In this document: positions 16,926 through 24,705 of the stretch, in pieces | How the letters are laid out: each line of letters opens with the position of its first letter | Numbering within the stretch: position 1 is the first letter of the stretch | Origin: JBOGOC01 sp050747525 | GTDB taxonomy: Bacteria; Acidobacteriota; Polarisedimenticolia; JACPZX01; DASXTC01 | Length of the DNA stretch: 36,193 bases | Assembly (NCBI GenBank): GCA_050747525.1 | Contig: JBOGOC010000122.1 | Coordinates: 1 to 36,193, forward strand | Direction of reading: 5' to 3' | Position numbers and translations under genes: made by a program | The notes under the pieces: model-generated | What the model was told of the DNA's origin: nothing | What the model saw: only the letters and a program-made list of their open reading frames with translations | Databases searched by the model: none

Positions 16926-17107
16926 GCGCCGGAGGCGGGGAGTGGTCTCCGGGGAAATTCGGCGTCGTGGCGTTAGCCACGACGCCTCACTCCCGCTTCC
17001 GCCTTCGCCCTCGCTCGCTGGCCGCGCAAAAGCGCGCGCGGCCAACGCTCGCTCGACCCGGCTCATGCTCCAGAGGGCCGCCGGAGACCACTCCCCGCCT
17101 CCGGCGC
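16926..17107. repeat. 182-bp element with perfect 27-bp terminal inverted repeats
   Basis: Bases 16926-16952 and 17081-17107 are exact reverse complements (27 bp) and contain the G-rich unit. Between them lie an 11-bp hairpin and the shared core palindrome. The structure is MITE-like, but no target-site duplication is visible (CGGTC on the left, TCGCG on the right), so it may be only an inverted pair of repeat units. Confidence 0.6.
16961..16986 (+). terminator. Perfect 11-bp hairpin in the repeat block
   Basis: GGCGTCGTGGC, loop GTTA, GCCACGACGCC. Equivalent hairpins with different stem sequences occur at 17306-17329 and 35998-36023, so the structure is kept while the bases vary. There is no T-tract. 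It may act as a terminator or 3'-end stabiliser for the upstream gene; this role is inferred. Confidence 0.4.
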
Positions 17108-17305
17108 TCGCGAAGAGACTCGTCGGCCCCGTCGACCACTCCCCGCCGCCGTCGTTCCCACGCAACCTTCAAGAAGAGAGAAGACCAGGACCGAGCTCGT
17201 GGGAGCGTGCGCGATCATCCGGTCTTCGTTCGGCGCAGATTGCCTGACGCGGTGGCTGCGAGCCGACTCACGCGAGGCCGGGGGTGAGGAGGGAATGGAG
17301 CGAGT

Positions 17306-17329
17306 GCGGCGTGGCCAACGCCACGCCGC
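17306..17329 (-). terminator. Perfect 10-bp hairpin downstream of the M20 peptidase gene
   Basis: GCGGCGTGGC, loop CAAC, GCCACGCCGC. It lies about 65 bp past the peptidase stop on the minus strand and just beyond the G-rich unit. It is a variant of the hairpins at 16961 and 35998, with no T-tract. Confidence 0.4.
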
Positions 17330-17394
17330 CGAGCGCGCCTCGGAGACCACTCCCCGCCCCCGGCCGCCATGGAAGCTGGACAGCCGCTGAAGAG

Positions 17395-18765
17395 CTATCG
17401 CCCCATCTCGCCCACGCGCCTGAAGTAGTCGGCGAACGCCGCCATCCCCCCTTCGGCCTGCTGCCAGTCGTAGTTCTCGTCCGGGGCGTGATAGCCGTGC
17501 TCGGGAAGAGAGAGGCCCAGGAAGTAGACGGGGGTCTTCAGCACGCGCTCCATGGAGAGCACGGCGCCGATGGATCCCCCCTCGCGCACGAAGACCGGCT
17601 CCTTGCCGAAGGCGAACTTCACCGAGGCGCGGATGGCGTCGGGGAGCGCCCCTTCGGTGCGGCCCTTGTACGGGGGAAGCGCGTGCTCGGCCTCGACCTT
17701 CACGTCGGGGTTCTTCTTCTTGATGAAGGCCTTCATCAGCTTCACCACGCTGCTGGACTTCATGTCGGGAACCAGGCGGCACGACACGATGGCCGTGGCG
17801 CGCGGCGGAATGATGGTCTTGATGCCGGGGCCCTGATAGCCGCCGGCGATGCCGTGCACCTCGAACGTGGGCATGCACCAGATCCGCTTCATGATCTCCA
17901 CCGGGTCGTTGACCCGCAGCGACTTGAAGAGGTGATCCTTCTTGAAGGCCGACGTCGAGAAGCCGGACTTGCGCAGGTCTTCGATCTCCTTCTTTGTCGG
18001 CGGGACGACGTCCTTGTAGAAGCCGGGGATCTTCACCTTGCCGGTGCGCCCGTCCACGATCTCCGAGATGAGCTGGCAGATCTCGGTGACCGGGTTGCGG
18101 GCGGCTCCACCCGAGGTCCCGGAGTGCTGGTCGGTCTGGCCCGTTTCCAGCGTGAGGCGGAACCCCTGCAGGCCGCGCAGGCCCGCAGGACACGCCGGGC
18201 GCTGGCGGGAGACCCATACCGTGTCGCTCACGATCACCGAGTCGGTCATCATGGCCTCGCGCTCGGTCTTGATCGTGCCCTCGAAGTGCGGGCTGCCGAT
18301 CTCCTCCTCGAGCTCCCACAGCAGGTTCACGTTCACGCGCGCGCCGTTGCTGATGGCGTAGCGCGCGCCCCAGAGGGCGGTGAGCGCGGGGCCCTTGTCG
18401 TCGGTGGTGCCGCGCCCGCGGTACTTGTCGCCTTCCATGGTGAAGGCGAACGGCTGCGTGTGCCAGCCGTCCTCCATGATGGCGGGCTGGACGTCGAGAT
18501 GGTTGTAGATGGTGACCGTGGGCCAGGAGGGATCCTTCTGGAAGGTCCCGTGGACCATCGGATGCCCCGCCGTGGGGATGACGCGCGCCTGCCCGCCCAT
18601 GCTTCGAATGAGCGTGGCGGCGTAGTCGGCGCCGCGGCGGCAGTCCTCCCGGTGGGCCGGGTTGTTGGACACGGTGGGAATCTCCACCAGCTCGCGCAGG
18701 GTCTGCTCGAAGCGCGCGCGCTCGGATCGGGCGTAGTCGAGGAGGGATTGCCTTGAAAAGGTCAT
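17395..18765 (-). CDS. M20-family metallopeptidase (dipeptidase/carboxypeptidase type)
   Basis: The protein has 456 residues and no signal peptide, so it is probably cytoplasmic. It is a dizinc M20/M25/M40 hydrolase: YNHLDVQP (His89, Asp91), GTTDDKGPAL (bridging Asp in 122-123), the catalytic/metal pair in ELEEEIGS (Glu154-Glu155), a dimerisation-domain His in TDQHSGTSGG, and a last metal ligand in LPEHGYHAPDENY near residue 430. Members of this length cleave dipeptides or remove N-terminal residues; carnosinase-like members are the closest idea, but specificity is not readable. AGGAGA lies 5 nt before the ATG. It follows the pgi-gnd-glk genes in the same direction after 70 bp but has its own promoter candidate. 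Confidence 0.87.
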   Translation of the reverse strand: MTFSRQSLLDYARSERARFEQTLRELVEIPTVSNNPAHREDCRRGADYAATLIRSMGGQARVIPTAGHPMVHGTFQKDPSWPTVTIYNHLDVQPAIMEDGWHTQPFAFTMEGDKYRGRGTTDDKGPALTALWGARYAISNGARVNVNLLWELEEEIGSPHFEGTIKTEREAMMTDSVIVSDTVWVSRQRPACPAGLRGLQGFRLTLETGQTDQHSGTSGGAARNPVTEICQLISEIVDGRTGKVKIPGFYKDVVPPTKKEIEDLRKSGFSTSAFKKDHLFKSLRVNDPVEIMKRIWCMPTFEVHGIAGGYQGPGIKTIIPPRATAIVSCRLVPDMKSSSVVKLMKAFIKKKNPDVKVEAEHALPPYKGRTEGALPDAIRASVKFAFGKEPVFVREGGSIGAVLSMERVLKTPVYFLGLSLPEHGYHAPDENYDWQQAEGGMAAFADYFRRVGEMGR

Positions 18766-18799
18766 GTGCTCTCCTGGGTTGAGAGGGGCTCGGGCGGGG

Positions 18800-18829
18800 A
18801 TGGTACCCGTGCGGTCACCGGGGCGTCAA
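18800..18829 (-). promoter_or_regulatory. Putative sigma70-type promoter of the M20 peptidase gene
   Basis: On the minus strand TTGACG (18829-18824), an 18-bp spacer and TACCAT (18805-18800), in the gap between glk and the peptidase. The -35 matches the consensus at 5 of 6 positions and the -10 at 4 of 6. Confidence 0.35.
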
Positions 18830-18835
18830 CCGAGC

Positions 18836-19813
18836 TCACGGCCGCAGCGTGGCCGCGACGCGCGCGGCGCCCAGCAGGGCGGTGTCCTGGTTGAGGATGA
18901 GGTGCACGGGCATGCGCCGCATCAGCGGCTGGAAGCGTCCCTTGGCGAAGAACCGGTGCAGGAACCCGCCGGCGGCAATCAGCGGCACGATGCGAGGGGC
19001 GATGCCACCCCCGATGTAGACCCCTCCCAGCGCCATCACCTTGAGGGCGAGGTTGCCGGCCTCCGATCCGTAGGCGCACACGAACAGGTTCATGGTCTCC
19101 ACGCAGATGGGAGGGCCGCCGGCCAGCGCCGCGGTCGAGATCACGGCGGCGGCGTCGCCGCGGCTCATCTCATCGGTGAGCGAATCGGGGACATCGAACC
19201 GGCCGCTGGAGGCGAGCCAGGCGAAGATGTCGCGGATCCCCAATCCGGAGATGACCCGCTCGACCGAGGCGCGCCCGTACAGGCCGCGCAGATGGATGAG
19301 CAGGCTGACCTCCACATCGGTGGAGGGCCCGAAGTCGGTGTGGCCTCCCTCGGAGGCGTTCGGGATCCACCGCGTCCCGTCGTGAACCATGTACGCTTCC
19401 CCCAGTCCCGTGCCCGCGGCCAGCAGGGCGCGTGGAGAATGTTCGAGTCGCTCTCCTTCGTTGAGTGTGAGCAGGTCGTCTTTCTGCAGAGCCTCCACTC
19501 CGTGTGCCGTGGCCTCCAGATCGTTGACCAGCCTGACCGGGCACCGGAGCAGCGCGCTCAAGGACGATTCCTCCACCACCCAGGGAAGGTTGGTGGCGTG
19601 CACGCGCCCATGGGCGACGGGTCCGGCGATGCCGAAGCATGCGGCCATGACCTTCACCCCGGGATGGGAAGCCAGGAACGCCTCGCACATGGGCTCCAGC
19701 CGGTCCGCGTGCGCGCTGGGGATCTTCACGCGCTCGAGGAGCCGTGCCCCGTCGAACAATCCGAGGATGACCTTGGTCCCGCCCACGTCGCCCGCCAGAA
19801 GGTGGCGCGGCAC
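18836..19813 (-). CDS. glk: Glucokinase
   Basis: This 325-residue cytoplasmic sugar kinase phosphorylates glucose with ATP. Evidence is the phosphate-1 motif LLAGDVGGTKVILGLFDG at the N-terminus, FGIAGPVAHGRVHATNLPWV (sugar-binding loop), LVNDLEATAHG with the catalytic Asp, AAGTGLGEAY (phosphate 2), ASEGGHTDFGP and LGGVYIGGGIAPRI (adenosine motif). These fit the bacterial Glk family (about 320 residues). GTG 19813, 4 nt after the gnd stop, is chosen because it places the first beta-strand at the usual position; ATG 19867 would add 18 residues without family character and overlap gnd. It is the last gene of the pgi-gnd-glk operon. Confidence 0.9.
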   Translation of the reverse strand: MPRHLLAGDVGGTKVILGLFDGARLLERVKIPSAHADRLEPMCEAFLASHPGVKVMAACFGIAGPVAHGRVHATNLPWVVEESSLSALLRCPVRLVNDLEATAHGVEALQKDDLLTLNEGERLEHSPRALLAAGTGLGEAYMVHDGTRWIPNASEGGHTDFGPSTDVEVSLLIHLRGLYGRASVERVISGLGIRDIFAWLASSGRFDVPDSLTDEMSRGDAAAVISTAALAGGPPICVETMNLFVCAYGSEAGNLALKVMALGGVYIGGGIAPRIVPLIAAGGFLHRFFAKGRFQPLMRRMPVHLILNQDTALLGAARVAATLRP

Positions 19814-19817
19814 GGGG

Positions 19818-20714
<897 letters not shown>

Positions 20715-20732
20715 GGCGACCTCCTTCGGCGA

Positions 20733-22403
20733 TCAGAGCCGGGAAAGCAGATGGTCCAGCCCCGCGATTTTCGATGGACCCAGGTGCAGCCGCACGGCGC
20801 GCAGTCCGCGCGAGGCGAGCGACTCGAAGTCTCCGGCGGCCTGCGCGGCCTGTAGCGTGGCGAAGGTGAATGGCTGCCCCGGGATGGGGCGGTCCACCTG
20901 CTTGCTGCAGGTGATCTGTAGAAAAATCCCGTTGGCTGGCCCTCCCTTGTGGAGCTGTCCGGTGGAGTGAAGGAAGCGCGGCCCGAAGCCCAGCGTCGTG
21001 GCCACGCGGCATCCGTCGCGCAGCGTCATGCGCAGCTGGTGAAGGCGCGCGGCGACCGCGCGGTCGGCGTGCAGGTAAGCCATCAGGGCGATGTAGTCGC
21101 CCGGTTTGGCCGCGCGCCGCACCTCGGCCAGCAGCGGCCCGAGCCCTCCCGCCGCGGCCCGCTTCCAGGCCGGGGGGACCGCCCACGCGCGCAGCCCTCC
21201 TTCGTCCAGATCGGCGGGCGGAGAAGGGAGCGATCCGGTCTCCGTGTACAGTTCGAGCACCCGCCGCGTGTTGTCCTTGCTTTCCTGCACGTTGGGCTCG
21301 TCGAAGGGATCGATGGCCAGGACGGAGCCGGCGGTGGCGGTGGCGATCTCCCAGATGTTGAACTGCGCTCCCAGATCGTAGAGGTCGTCCAGCTCGAGCG
21401 TGATGCACGGGTTGCCGGCCGCCCTCAGGGTCCGCAGCCTCCGATCGATGATCGGCTCCTTCGAGCCGTGCAGCTTGAGCCGCACGAAGAGCCGATCGCG
21501 CCCGTAGCGCGACGGGGGGCCCGGATCCTCGCCTTCCACCGGGATCAGGCCGCGCCCTTCCTTGCCGGTGCTCTCGGCGATGAGCTGCTCGGCCCAGTAG
21601 CCGAAGCTGGCGATGCCCGGCGACAGGACGAAGGTCACCTTGTCGCGGTGCGTGATCCCCAGCGCGCCCAGGGCCGCTCCCAGCGCGAAGGGGACCATAT
21701 CCTGGGGGGGCACGTCGGGGAGGATTCCGTCGATCACCTGCTGGGCGCGCGACAGCAGGCGCGCGATGTCGATCCCCAGCAGCGCCGCGGGCACCATGCC
21801 GAAGTAGGACAGCGCCGAATACCGCCCGCCGATGTCGGGCGGGTTGATGAAGATCGCGCGGAATCCGCTCTGCCTCGCCTCGGCCTCCAGCGGTGTCCCC
21901 GGGTCGGTGATGGCGGCGAAGTGGGACGGGGGGGCCTTCGCCGCGAAGTAGCGGGCCAGCAGGGCGCTCTCGATGGTGGTCCCCGATTTGCTGGCCACGA
22001 TGAAGAGCGTCTTCGCCGGATCGATGGCGGCCTCCACCTCGGCGATCGCCTCCGGATCGGTGGTGTCCAGCACGTGGAGCGACGGGTGGCCGGGGCGGCG
22101 GCGGAACGTGCGGCGCAGGACGTCTGCGGCCAGGCTGCTGCCGCCCATGCCCAGCAGCACGGCATCCTTGAACCCCGCCGCCTTGATGGAGTCGGCGAAG
22201 CCGTTCAGCTCGGCGATGCGCCCGAGCATGAAGCCGGCCGCCCGCATCCATCCCATGCGGTTGCGGATCACCCTGGCGTGATTCTCGTCCTGCTTCCAGA
22301 GGGTCGGATCCCCCGTCAGGAAGCGGCGCACGAAGTCCTGCCGCTTCAGCCGCGAGAGCGTGGACCGAACCTTGGCTTCGTGACGGCCGAGCTGCCTGAG
22401 CAT
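20733..22403 (-). CDS. pgi: Glucose-6-phosphate isomerase, of the type usually fused to transaldolase
   Basis: The protein has 556 residues. SIS-fold isomerase motifs are VLLGMGGSSLAADVLRRTF (about 82-100), LFIVASKSGTTIES (133-146) and GGRYSALSYFGMVPAALLG. The N-terminal RFLTGDPTLWKQDE and the C-terminal GDYIALMAYLHAD and RFLHSTGQLHKGGP segments match the isomerase half of the bifunctional transaldolase/glucose-6-phosphate isomerase proteins (about 950 residues), not the classical Pgi. The transaldolase half is absent and the upstream DNA is the hemE promoter region, so this is a free-standing isomerase half. It is the first gene of the operon. It interconverts glucose-6-P and fructose-6-P. 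Confidence 0.88.
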   Translation of the reverse strand: MLRQLGRHEAKVRSTLSRLKRQDFVRRFLTGDPTLWKQDENHARVIRNRMGWMRAAGFMLGRIAELNGFADSIKAAGFKDAVLLGMGGSSLAADVLRRTFRRRPGHPSLHVLDTTDPEAIAEVEAAIDPAKTLFIVASKSGTTIESALLARYFAAKAPPSHFAAITDPGTPLEAEARQSGFRAIFINPPDIGGRYSALSYFGMVPAALLGIDIARLLSRAQQVIDGILPDVPPQDMVPFALGAALGALGITHRDKVTFVLSPGIASFGYWAEQLIAESTGKEGRGLIPVEGEDPGPPSRYGRDRLFVRLKLHGSKEPIIDRRLRTLRAAGNPCITLELDDLYDLGAQFNIWEIATATAGSVLAIDPFDEPNVQESKDNTRRVLELYTETGSLPSPPADLDEGGLRAWAVPPAWKRAAAGGLGPLLAEVRRAAKPGDYIALMAYLHADRAVAARLHQLRMTLRDGCRVATTLGFGPRFLHSTGQLHKGGPANGIFLQITCSKQVDRPIPGQPFTFATLQAAQAAGDFESLASRGLRAVRLHLGPSKIAGLDHLLSRL

Positions 22404-22409
22404 GCGGTC

Positions 22410-22415
22410 ATATTA
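22410..22415 (-). promoter_or_regulatory. Putative -10 for the pgi-gnd-glk operon
   Basis: TAATAT on the minus strand ends 6 nt before the pgi ATG at 22403, with no ribosome-binding site between. It is another leaderless-type arrangement. Confidence 0.4.
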
Positions 22416-22433
22416 GCAGCGCTGGACTGAAGC

Positions 22434-22442
22434 TGAGATAAT
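22434..22442 (+). promoter_or_regulatory. Putative extended -10 for hemE
   Basis: TGA-GATAAT lies 23 nt before the hemE GTG, with GGAGG at 22453-22457 in between. This promoter would therefore give a conventional short leader, unlike the divergent pgi gene. Confidence 0.4.
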
Positions 22443-22465
22443 GATGGCTCACGGAGGATTCTCTC

Positions 22466-23506
22466 GTGGACAATGCGGCCACACGCTTCGAGCGGGCGTG
22501 CGCCCGGCATCCGGTGGATCGCACCCCCTTGTGGATCATGCGTCAGGCGGGGCGCTACCTCCCCGAGTACCGGGAGATCCGCTCGCGTCACTCGCTGCTG
22601 GACATCTGCCGCACTCCCGAGCTGGCCTGCGAAGTGGCGATGCAGCCGCTGAGACGGTTCGACCTGGACGCCGCCATCCTCTTTTCCGACCTGCTGATTC
22701 CGGTGCTGGCCCTCGGCATCCGGTTCGACATCGTGGAGAAGCGCGGGCCGGTGCTGCCACGCCCCCTGACATCGCCGTCCGACATCGACGCGCTCCCCCG
22801 GCCCGACCTCTCGCAGGTCAGCTTCGTCTTCGAGACGATCCGGGCCATGCGGCAGTCGATCGCCCGGCTGGGCCGGCCGATCCCGGTGATCGGGTTCGCC
22901 GGCGCCCCGTTCACGGTGGCCAGCTATCTGATCGAAGGTGAGCCCACGCGGGCGTTCCAGAAGACGAAGCTGATGATGTACCGGGAGCCGCGCGCCTTCG
23001 ATCGGCTGCTGGATCGTCTGTCCGATCTGGCCATCGCCCACGTGCGCGAGCAGGTGAACGCGGGCGCGCGCGCGGTGCAGATCTTCGACAGCTGGGCGGG
23101 ATGCCTGGGCCCGCGCGAATACCGCAGCCACGTGCTGGCGCCCACGCGCCGGATCTTCGAGGCGCTGAAGGGGATGGGCGTGCCGTCGATTCACTTCGCA
23201 ACGGCGGGAGAGAGCCTGCTGGATCCGATGGCCGAAGCCGGCGGCGACGTGATCAGCGTCGACTGGCGTATTCCGCTGGGAACCGTGCGCGCGCGGCATC
23301 CCGATCGGGCCGTGCAGGGGAATCTGGATCCGCTGGCCCTGATGGCGCCGCCCGAGGTCCTGCGCGCGAAGATCCGCGATGTGCTGAGCGACGCCGGCCC
23401 GCAGCCGGGCCACATCTTCAACCTGGGCCACGGCATCCTCCCCGACACACCCGTGGAGGCGGTGGAGCTGCTGGCCGACGAGGTGCACGCGGCGGTGCCG
23501 CGCTGA
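22466..23506 (+). CDS. hemE: Uroporphyrinogen decarboxylase
   Basis: This 346-residue cytoplasmic enzyme decarboxylates the four acetate side chains of uroporphyrinogen III to give coproporphyrinogen III in haem synthesis. Signature motifs are PLWIMRQAGRYLPEYR (substrate-binding Arg residues, about 21-36), AAILFSDLLIP (catalytic Asp), GFAGAPFTVASYLIEG (Tyr), VQIFDSWAG and FNLGHGILPDTP (His) near the C-terminus. The length matches the family. The start is GTG, supported by GGAGG 8 nt upstream. It is followed after 14 nt by a membrane protein and an ABC ATPase gene in the same direction, which may be co-transcribed. No other hem gene is in the window. Confidence 0.96.
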   Translation: MDNAATRFERACARHPVDRTPLWIMRQAGRYLPEYREIRSRHSLLDICRTPELACEVAMQPLRRFDLDAAILFSDLLIPVLALGIRFDIVEKRGPVLPRPLTSPSDIDALPRPDLSQVSFVFETIRAMRQSIARLGRPIPVIGFAGAPFTVASYLIEGEPTRAFQKTKLMMYREPRAFDRLLDRLSDLAIAHVREQVNAGARAVQIFDSWAGCLGPREYRSHVLAPTRRIFEALKGMGVPSIHFATAGESLLDPMAEAGGDVISVDWRIPLGTVRARHPDRAVQGNLDPLALMAPPEVLRAKIRDVLSDAGPQPGHIFNLGHGILPDTPVEAVELLADEVHAAVPR

Positions 23507-23520
23507 GCGGCAGGGATCCC

Positions 23521-24705
23521 GTGCTGCCGGCGCTGCTGCGCTTCCACGCGGCTTCGGGACTGCGTGTGGCGCTGCGAGGTCCGCTCCCGGCCGCGGTCGC
23601 CGTCACGGCCTGGTTGGGCCTTCAGTCGGAGCCGGGCGCGCTCATCGCGCAGGCGGCCGGCGGCCTGGTGGGGCGCGGAGGCAGCGTCGTCCCCGCGGCG
23701 GTGGCCACCGGGATCGCCTTTCTCATGTCGGCCTGGGCCGCCCCGCGCCTGCGTGCGGCCTCCCGGGGATGGATCCGGCATCTTCCTGCCGGCTCGAGCG
23801 ATCACCGCCGGGCCATGATGGCGGCGCTGGTGGCCGCCCAGGCGCCTCTTCTGGTGGCGATGGCGGCGCTCGTGGTGGTGGCCGCTCATGCCGGAGCGAT
23901 CGACATCGCGCGGGTGCTGGCTCTGCCGCTCATCTCGCTGGGGGCGGCGCATCTGGCAGCGCCCGTGGGCCCGCGCGCTGCGCGCGCCGTGGCCGGACTC
24001 GCGATCTGCGCCTGCGGCATGTGGGGGCACTGGGCCGCCTTCGGTCCCGGCCTGGCCGTGATGGCGCTGTTCGACAGGACGCGCGCCCCCTTTGCGGAAA
24101 GTGACGCCGGCGCGGGGACATGGAGAGCCGATGGGCGCGGCCAGGCTTCGCGCGCGCGTCTTGCCTGGCGCGCCCTGGGGCTCGACGCCGGAGCGCCGTT
24201 CCTGGTCGCGGGGGCCTGCGTGCTGGCGGGCGTGGCCATGACCGTGAACAACGCCCTGGTCCCGCCGGCCACGGGCCCCGTGGTCCGGCTGGCCACCGTC
24301 CTTGCGGCGGGACTCTCCGTGGGTCTCTTCTCCGCCTCGATGGCACGGGGACTGCCGGTCTGGGGCTGGGCCCGATCCCTGCCCCGATCCAGCCGGAGCC
24401 GGATCCTGGAGGACGCCCTGCTGCTGTCGCTTCCCGCGCTGGCTGCGTGCACGGCGGCGTCGTGGCTCGACGCGAGGGCGGCGGCCGCGGCGGCGGCGTG
24501 CGTGCCCTGGCTGTCCGTGCGCGCGGCGGGATGGATGAGGTCCACGAAGCACGGAGCCGATGAGTGGCGTCCCGCGGGTGAGGGGGCCGTGCTGGCCGGG
24601 GTGGTCTGCCTGCTTCCGTGGGCCGCGCTGGCCAGCCTTCTCGCGGCGCCCTTCGCCCTGGCGTGGGCCGCGCGCCGCGAAGCCGGAATCAAGGTGACCG
24701 CATGA
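23521..24705 (+). CDS. Polytopic membrane protein, probable ABC transporter permease partner
   Basis: The protein has about 394 residues, Ala- and Leu-rich, with roughly eight to ten hydrophobic segments (for example LPAAVAVTAWLGLQ, MMAALVAAQAPLLVAMAALV, FLVAGACVLAGVAM, LPWAALASLLAAPFALAWAA). I recognise no named family. GTG 23521, 14 nt after hemE with AGGGA ahead of it, is the best start; the open frame extends back into hemE without a better one. Its TGA overlaps the ATG of the ABC ATPase (ATGA), so it is very probably the membrane subunit of that transporter. The position after hemE invites a haem or cytochrome-related role, but nothing in the sequence shows it. Confidence 0.7.
   Translation: MLPALLRFHAASGLRVALRGPLPAAVAVTAWLGLQSEPGALIAQAAGGLVGRGGSVVPAAVATGIAFLMSAWAAPRLRAASRGWIRHLPAGSSDHRRAMMAALVAAQAPLLVAMAALVVVAAHAGAIDIARVLALPLISLGAAHLAAPVGPRAARAVAGLAICACGMWGHWAAFGPGLAVMALFDRTRAPFAESDAGAGTWRADGRGQASRARLAWRALGLDAGAPFLVAGACVLAGVAMTVNNALVPPATGPVVRLATVLAAGLSVGLFSASMARGLPVWGWARSLPRSSRSRILEDALLLSLPALAACTAASWLDARAAAAAAACVPWLSVRAAGWMRSTKHGADEWRPAGEGAVLAGVVCLLPWAALASLLAAPFALAWAARREAGIKVTA

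Larger units (their letters stand above)
16879..17394. repeat. 516-bp intergenic block of dispersed palindromic repeats
   Basis: This gap lies between two convergent genes and holds no credible gene. It contains five copies of the 18-bp unit GGCGGGGAGTGGTCTCCG or variants: plus-sense at 16884-16901 and 16934-16951, minus-sense at 17082-17099, 17130-17147 and 17341-17358. The plus copies adjoin the plus-strand gene and the minus copies the minus-strand gene. It also has the core shared with both window ends (17000-17065) and two perfect hairpins. The segment 17160-17300 is unique sequence with no visible feature; a minus-strand reading frame in it shows nothing recognisable. Confidence 0.8.

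Noticed and set aside
15166..16980. 604-codon frame opposite the TPR-DUF1684 gene
   Set aside because: Shadow of a real gene and extends into the repeat block.
101..17394. CRISPR array from the repeated 18-bp units
   Set aside because: Units occur in both orientations with irregular spacing and shared flanks, and no cas gene is present.
20949..22430. 493-codon antisense frame over pgi
   Set aside because: Pgi motifs are unambiguous on the other strand; the antisense product is Arg/Gly/His-rich noise.
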